From positions 1 to 19,611 of the forward strand of contig CAJFPI010000142.1 of NCBI GenBank assembly GCA_904398675.1: a DNA stretch of 19,611 bases, given 5' to 3'. The notes under the pieces were generated by a model. That model saw only the letters and a program-made list of their open reading frames with translations, was not told the origin of the DNA and searched no databases. The number at the start of each line of letters is the position of its first letter. Positions within the stretch are counted from its first letter, which is position 1. A program made the translations under genes and the position numbers. Origin of the DNA: an uncultured Oscillospiraceae bacterium. Its GTDB lineage: Bacteria > Bacillota > Clostridia > Oscillospirales > Oscillospiraceae. Below, piece by piece: positions 16,208 through 19,611 of the stretch.

Positions 16208-16295
16208 CACGGCAGAAACAGCATCTGTGCATGCATTGCAGCATCTGCCGGCAACAGGCAGACGCATCAGCAGTTTTTGACTGTATCGCAAAGGG

Positions 16296-16327
16296 AACCG
16301 GCAGGCGGACAAATCCGCCTGCCGGTT
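16296..16327 (+). terminator. Hairpin, probable terminator of the peptidase transcript
   Basis: A 14-bp perfect stem (AACCGGCAGGCGGA at 16296-16309 with its complement at 16314-16327) encloses a CAAA loop, about 90 nt after the stop. Only a pyrimidine-rich tail follows, not a clear T run. A weaker hairpin (16241-16265) precedes it with TTTTT at 16274-16278. Confidence 0.6.
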
Positions 16328-16527
16328 CTGTACTCTCTCCGCATGTTTCCAGGCTGCGCTTTCAAAAAGGGAGGCCATAGCCTGCCCGGCATTCCCCCGC
16401 CCCACGGCAGCGGGAAACGGAAACATCATCTGGATTTAAATGAAACTTTACAGAGAAAGGGTGGCATCAAGGCACGGCTTTCAGTATATTGATATTTAGA
16501 AAGCAGCCATTGTAAGGAGCGATTTTG

Positions 16528-16578
16528 ATGGGGCCTAGTTTTGCGAGCGCCTGTATGATTGCATTCCCTGGTTCATAG
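16528..16578 (+). CDS. Putative 16-residue leader peptide
   Basis: ATG 16528 has a good AAGGAG site 8 nt upstream and encodes MGPSFASACMIAFPGS before TAG at 16576. A GC-rich hairpin with a T-rich tail begins 2 nt after the stop, and the flavodoxin-like gene starts 88 nt later. This layout fits translation-coupled attenuation of the downstream gene. It could also be a chance micro-ORF. I do not recognise the peptide. Confidence 0.4.
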   Translation: MGPSFASACMIAFPGS

Positions 16579-16580
16579 GT

Positions 16581-16620
16581 GTCGGCTTGCGCCCTTTTGC
16601 GCAGGCCGGCTTTGCTTTGC
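16581..16620 (+). terminator. Attenuator-like hairpin after the leader peptide
   Basis: A 12-bp stem with two G-T wobbles near each other in sequence context (GTCGGCTTGCGC at 16581-16592 with GCGCAGGCCGGC at 16599-16610) and a CCTTTT loop. TTTGCTTTGC follows. A ribosome at the leader stop (16576-16578) would overlap the stem. The rest of the 16208-16665 gap holds no other gene I can support. Confidence 0.5.
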
Positions 16621-16665
16621 AGGGGATGCCGCTGGGTACAAAACAGGAGCTGGGAGTGGGAGCGG

Positions 16666-17226
16666 ATGAGAAGCATCGTTGTTTATCAATCGCAGACAGG
16701 GTTTACTGCACGGTATGCCCTGTGGATTTCACAGGCGGCGGAAACGGAGTGCCTTGCGCTGCCAGCCGCCAAAAAAGTCGATTGGGCGGCGTATGATACC
16801 GTTATTTTTGGGAGCTGGGTGCGTGCAGGGACGATCTGCAGGATGCGCTGGCTCAAGCGCAAGCTTGCAGCCAAATGGTCCGGCAGGAGGGTGATCGTGT
16901 TCTGCGTCGGAGCCAGCCCCATTGACAACCCGGAGACGGCGGTATTTATCAGGAACCTGCGCAGCGAACTGAAGGGGGCGGAGGTGTTCTACTGCCCCGG
17001 CGGTTTCAGCTACGAGAAAATGTCCCTTCCGTCCAGGCTGATGATGAAGATGTTTTTGAGGTCCCTCCGTGCAAAAAAGGAAAAGACGCCGGAGGACGAG
17101 GCCGTGATCCGCATGATCTCGTCCTCCTACGACATCTCTGACCAAAAATATATCGGGCCCATCCTGGAATGCCTGAACCGGCCGCGGCCCTCTCCTGCCG
17201 CGCAGGACCATTCTGTTCCAGGATAA
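16666..17226 (+). CDS. Flavodoxin-like FMN-binding protein
   Basis: A 186-residue cytoplasmic protein. ATG 16666 is preceded by GGAGTGGGAG. The N-terminus IVVYQSQTGFTARYALWI matches the phosphate-binding loop of flavodoxins (S/T-x-T-G-x-T). The next strands VDWAAYDTVIFGSWVRAGTI and RRVIVFCVGASP match the FMN isoalloxazine loops. The size and the C-terminal helical part (SLPSRLMMKMFLRSL...) resemble the Flavodoxin_5/HemG-like group of electron carriers or NAD(P)H-dependent reductases. The partner and substrate cannot be read from context. It lies 34 nt ahead of the PhoH gene and may be co-transcribed with it. Expression may be governed by the leader peptide and hairpin just upstream. Confidence 0.82.
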   Translation: MRSIVVYQSQTGFTARYALWISQAAETECLALPAAKKVDWAAYDTVIFGSWVRAGTICRMRWLKRKLAAKWSGRRVIVFCVGASPIDNPETAVFIRNLRSELKGAEVFYCPGGFSYEKMSLPSRLMMKMFLRSLRAKKEKTPEDEAVIRMISSSYDISDQKYIGPILECLNRPRPSPAAQDHSVPG

Positions 17227-17260
17227 TCGCGCAAATCCATCATAGAAAGGCGGAGTTATC

Positions 17261-18634
17261 GTGCAGAAAACCTTCGTATTGGATACCGGCGTTCTGATCC
17301 AGGCCCCATATGCTCTGGAATCCTTTCAGGATAACCATATTGTATTGCCCCTGGCTGTGCTGGAAGAGCTGGACAGCCTGAAAGGGTCAGAGGGCGATCA
17401 GGGCGCCAACGCCAGACAGGTCATCCGTTTTCTGGAGCGGCTCAGGCTCCAGGGCAATCTGATGGCGGGCGTACCGCTGCAAGGCGGCGGCACCCTGCGT
17501 CTGGAGGTCAACCATGTGGATGTGGCGCTGCCCCGCGGCATGGACCCCAGCAGCACGGTGGGCCGGACGCTGAAGGTGTGCAAGGGCCTCATTGACGCAG
17601 GCATTCCCGCCACGCTGGTCACCCGCGACATCGTCGCCCGAATCCGCGCCCAGATGCTGTCCGTGCCGGCAGAGGATTTCACCACCGACCAGATCTCCGG
17701 CGATGCCGCCCCCTATACCGGCCGCACGGAGGTCTATGCGCCCAACGACCTGCTCTCCAGTTTCAAAAAGAAGGGGATCGCGGCAGAGGCCCTCTATACC
17801 GTGGATCAGGACGGGCGGCCGTCTCCCGCCTCTTTTACCGAAAATCAATTTGTGATCCTGCGTTCAGATACCGCAGAAAACAAGACCATGCTGGGGCGCT
17901 ACCGCCAAGGGCAGGTGGCTGCCCTGAACCACGGAGGCATCAGGCCCTTTGGCGTCAAGGCGCGGAATGTGGGCCAGCAGTTCCTGCAGGAGGCCCTGAT
18001 GCTGGGCGTGGATGAGGCGCCGCTGGTCATCGTGAAGGGGCCTGCCGGAACGGCCAAAACCTTCTATGCGCTGGCCGCCGGCCTGGAGCAGGTCCTGGAG
18101 CAGGAGGAGCGCGTGTACCGCAAGATCCTTGTCTGCCGGCCCAATGCCCAGTTTGACCAGGACATCGGTTTTCTGCCCGGCAGCGAGCAGGACAAGATCT
18201 CGCCCCTTATGCGCCCGATCATTGACAATCTGGAGATCCTTATGGATCAGCAGGAGCGCAAAAAGGAAAAGCGCGGGGAGGAGGAGCTGCGGGGCCGCAT
18301 CGACTACCTCTTTGACACAGGCGTCATCACAGCGGAAGCCATGAACTTCATGCGCGGCCGTTCCATTACCGACACATGGCTCATGATTGACGAGGCGCAG
18401 AACCTCTCCCCCCGTCAGATGAAGGGCATCATTACCCGCGTTGGACGGGGCACCAAGGTCATCCTGCTGGGCGACCCCGCCCAGATTGACCACCCGCTGC
18501 TCAATGAGCGGAGCAACGGGCTGAGCTACGCCAGCGAGCGCATGAAGGGCAGCCCGCTGTGCGTCCAGATCACCATGCAGCCCGACGAGTGCGAGCGCTC
18601 GGCACTGGCTCTGGACGCCGCTTTGCGGATGTGA
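17261..18634 (+). CDS. PIN domain-PhoH family ATPase (PhoH2/YlaK-like)
   Basis: A 457-residue cytoplasmic protein. The start is GTG 17261 with GAAAGGCGGAG upstream. Residues 1 to about 150 form a PIN-type RNase domain: VLDTGVLIQAP carries the first acidic residue and LAVLEELDSLK a second. The remainder is a PhoH-type P-loop ATPase: Walker A GPAGTAKT at 260-267 (K266) and Walker B LMIDEAQN with D377/E378. A sensor-like segment follows (VILLGDPAQIDHP). PIN-PhoH2 proteins are described as ATP-dependent RNA helicase/ribonucleases; the physiological target here is unknown. The length is usual and all motifs are intact. It follows the flavodoxin-like gene by 34 nt. Confidence 0.93.
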   Translation: MQKTFVLDTGVLIQAPYALESFQDNHIVLPLAVLEELDSLKGSEGDQGANARQVIRFLERLRLQGNLMAGVPLQGGGTLRLEVNHVDVALPRGMDPSSTVGRTLKVCKGLIDAGIPATLVTRDIVARIRAQMLSVPAEDFTTDQISGDAAPYTGRTEVYAPNDLLSSFKKKGIAAEALYTVDQDGRPSPASFTENQFVILRSDTAENKTMLGRYRQGQVAALNHGGIRPFGVKARNVGQQFLQEALMLGVDEAPLVIVKGPAGTAKTFYALAAGLEQVLEQEERVYRKILVCRPNAQFDQDIGFLPGSEQDKISPLMRPIIDNLEILMDQQERKKEKRGEEELRGRIDYLFDTGVITAEAMNFMRGRSITDTWLMIDEAQNLSPRQMKGIITRVGRGTKVILLGDPAQIDHPLLNERSNGLSYASERMKGSPLCVQITMQPDECERSALALDAALRM

Positions 18635-18650
18635 CTGCATACACGCAGCC

Positions 18651-18685
18651 CCAACTGAAAAAACAAATCTTGTTGTTTCTGTTGG
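18651..18685 (+). other. Imperfect hairpin after phoH-like gene
   Basis: 16-nt arms (18651-18666 and 18670-18685) pair with two mismatches around the 3-nt loop ATC, 16 nt after the stop. No T tract follows; the ribosome site of a small gene does. It may protect the 3' end or tune read-through into that gene. Confidence 0.45.
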
Positions 18686-18698
18686 CAGAGAAGGAAAG

Positions 18699-18830
18699 AT
18701 GCCAGATACCGCACTTCTTATTTTCCTGGCGGTGATTCTCTACTTTTTCCTATGTCTTCTGATTGCTTTCTTTCAAGCTTTATTTTCCAGGAGGGCGCAG
18801 CGGGAAGAAGATTTCAAAGCTGCATTTTAA
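18699..18830 (+). CDS. Small single-span membrane protein (43 aa)
   Basis: ATG 18699 follows GAGAAGG (4 nt spacing) and runs 43 codons to TAA at 18828. The peptide is one hydrophobic helix (ALLIFLAVILYFFLCLLIAFF, about 5-25). A basic then acidic cytoplasmic tail follows (SRRAQREEDFKAAF). Sequence and topology are those of a real bitopic microprotein rather than noise. It is probably in the flavodoxin/PhoH transcript. No family recognised. Confidence 0.6.
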   Translation: MPDTALLIFLAVILYFFLCLLIAFFQALFSRRAQREEDFKAAF

Positions 18831-19007
18831 ATTCTCTTTATAGAAATTTTAAGTCCATTTCATTGGTTTGAGGGACAGTCTGTTCTGCCGGATGGATTGC
18901 AATTCCCCTGAAAATCACCGTTTCCCCTGAAAGCAGAGCATGCGAATCCCTATATCTGTCTTTTCTTCGGCGCAGAGCCAATGATTCCGCCAACCTATCC
19001 CCGCAGC

Positions 19008-19045
19008 AAAGCAGGAGCGCGCAGTACGCGCGCTCCTGCTTTTTT
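19008..19045. terminator. Strong intrinsic terminator, bidirectional
   Basis: A 15-bp perfect stem (AAAGCAGGAGCGCGC at 19008-19022 with its complement at 19028-19042) has loop AGTAC and a T6 tail on +. It lies between the small + gene and the convergent gene from the right edge. The gap 18831-19007 otherwise holds nothing I can identify. Confidence 0.93.
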
Positions 19046-19114
19046 GCCGTGGCGCGTTCCGTCCCACAGCGCGCCCCCTCTTCCCCTAAAGCAGGATATG
19101 GGACCCGGCTTTAT

Positions 19115-19611
19115 TCACGGGCTGACCGCATCGGCCGTTACACCCGATGCAAGGTCCAGCCGCCCCAGAAATTCCACTCCGGACGCCACGCTCCCCAAAG
19201 GGATCAGCGAGGAGGACTGGCGGAAGTCCTGATAGAAAAAGCAGAGATTGCCCCAGGGGGTGTAGTAGCACAGGCTGCCCACATCCGGATCGCAGCTGTC
19301 CGGAGAGCCTTCGCCGGGCAGCTCCTCGGGGAGATAGGCGATCTTTTCCGTACGGTTAAAGTCCTCAAAGGACAGCTCCAGCGGCAGCATTTCGTACAGG
19401 GCGTCCGCCGCCGGGTTGTCGTTCAGCTGGACGATGATCTCAGAGCCGTCATCCAGTGAAAAGCGAATTTTTCGGGTGTTCTCCATGGTGCTCGTTTCCT
19501 CCTCTTGCGATTGGCCGTTTCCGTCCTGGGGCAGGTCCAAATCCAGCCCCGCGATCCACTCCTGCACCGCGCTCCGGGAATCGTCCACCTCCGGTCGGTA
19601 GACTCCGATGG
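19115..19611 (-). CDS. Cyclophilin-like domain protein, 5' end outside window; probable flavodoxin fusion
   Basis: The frame is open to the right edge, so the gene continues beyond it; the GTG at 19588 is not a supported start. The last 120 or so residues fit the cyclophilin-like fold family (Cyclophil_like2). They begin IRFSLDDGSEIIVQLNDNPAADALYEMLP and continue LSFEDFNRTEKIAYLP, YTPWGNLCFFYQDF and LIPLGSVASGVEFL. The visible upstream part ends ...AVQEWIAGLDL, which resembles the last helix of a flavodoxin domain. A Gln/Glu linker follows. Flavodoxin-cyclophilin-like fusions are known, so this is probably one; that is inference. An internal ATG (METRKI-like start, MENTRKIRF) at about 19485 has AGGAGG 11 nt upstream and could give a separate short form. 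Biochemical role unknown. Confidence 0.8.
   Translation of the reverse strand, partial: IGVYRPEVDDSRSAVQEWIAGLDLDLPQDGNGQSQEEETSTMENTRKIRFSLDDGSEIIVQLNDNPAADALYEMLPLELSFEDFNRTEKIAYLPEELPGEGSPDSCDPDVGSLCYYTPWGNLCFFYQDFRQSSSLIPLGSVASGVEFLGRLDLASGVTADAVSP

Noticed and set aside
12926..16429. Open frame of over 1,100 codons antisense to the M14 peptidase
   Set aside because: The sense strand has signal peptide and catalytic motifs. The antisense product is a repetitive Gly/His/Val/Leu-rich string typical of the mirror of G+C-rich codon use, with no ribosome site or motif.
16456..16480. T-box riboswitch (AGGGTGG-like stretch)
   Set aside because: Only the first nine bases resemble the antiterminator core. 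The rest of the motif and the T-box terminator arrangement are absent, and the downstream gene is not an amino-acid gene.
16467..16676. Minus-strand 69-codon frame (…AIIQALAKLGPIKIAPYNG…)
   Set aside because: It looks protein-like over 30 residues but has no ribosome site or recognised family, and overlaps the leader peptide/hairpin and the flavodoxin start.
1..19611. CRISPR arrays, tRNA or rRNA genes, insertion sequences
   Set aside because: I saw no regularly spaced repeats, no cloverleaf or rRNA signatures and no transposase on either strand. This was by eye; a covariance-model scan would be decisive.

Overview
The window is about 60 % G+C with AT-rich gene boundaries. Strong AAGGAGG-type ribosome sites, S-layer-homology (SLH) proteins, a PIN/PhoH ATPase and a lipoprotein without outer-membrane partners suggest a Gram-positive, probably gut, clostridial bacterium of the Oscillospirales (Flavonifractor/Oscillibacter-like). 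This placement is inferred; there is no rRNA or tRNA to test it.

Layout. Positions 3-959 (+) hold the end of an FtsX-type permease, closed by a bidirectional terminator. From 7402 down to 1076 (-) runs a tight five-gene operon: a BTAD-type regulator, a HlyD/MacA-like adaptor, a MacB-type ATPase, its permease and an SLH protein. The ATPase reading frame is broken at a run of seven G. Upstream of it, 10288-7529 (-) holds a second, larger SLH surface protein interrupted by one in-frame TAA. Next comes a complete tyrosine recombinase (11588-10503, -). Beyond it, all on +, are a lipoprotein (11895-12554), a secreted M14 zinc carboxypeptidase (13127-16207), a leader peptide with a hairpin, a flavodoxin-like protein (16666-17226), a PIN-PhoH ATPase (17261-18634) and a 43-residue membrane protein (18699-18830). 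The right edge carries the end of a cyclophilin-like protein on - (19611-19115), probably fused to a flavodoxin.

The most interesting structure surrounds the recombinase. Two 22-bp sites, 10461-10482 and 11721-11742, are inverted repeats of each other (21 of 22 identical). Each is built like a tyrosine-recombinase core site: 7-bp inverted arms around an 8-bp spacer. Inside the segment, next to the right site, a near-consensus promoter (TTGACT, 17 bp, TAGAAT) points outward. As written it runs straight into a 17-bp-arm terminator hairpin built around the right site. If the recombinase inverted the 1,282-bp segment, the same promoter would point at the SLH surface-protein gene with no terminator in the way. 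I propose a self-encoded invertible promoter switch for surface-layer expression. By read-through of a hairpin at 7417-7463 it might also affect the regulator/pump operon. The sites, promoter and catalytic residues are visible; inversion is inferred.

Two gene disruptions (the G7 frameshift and the TAA) could be real decay, phase-variable states or sequence errors.
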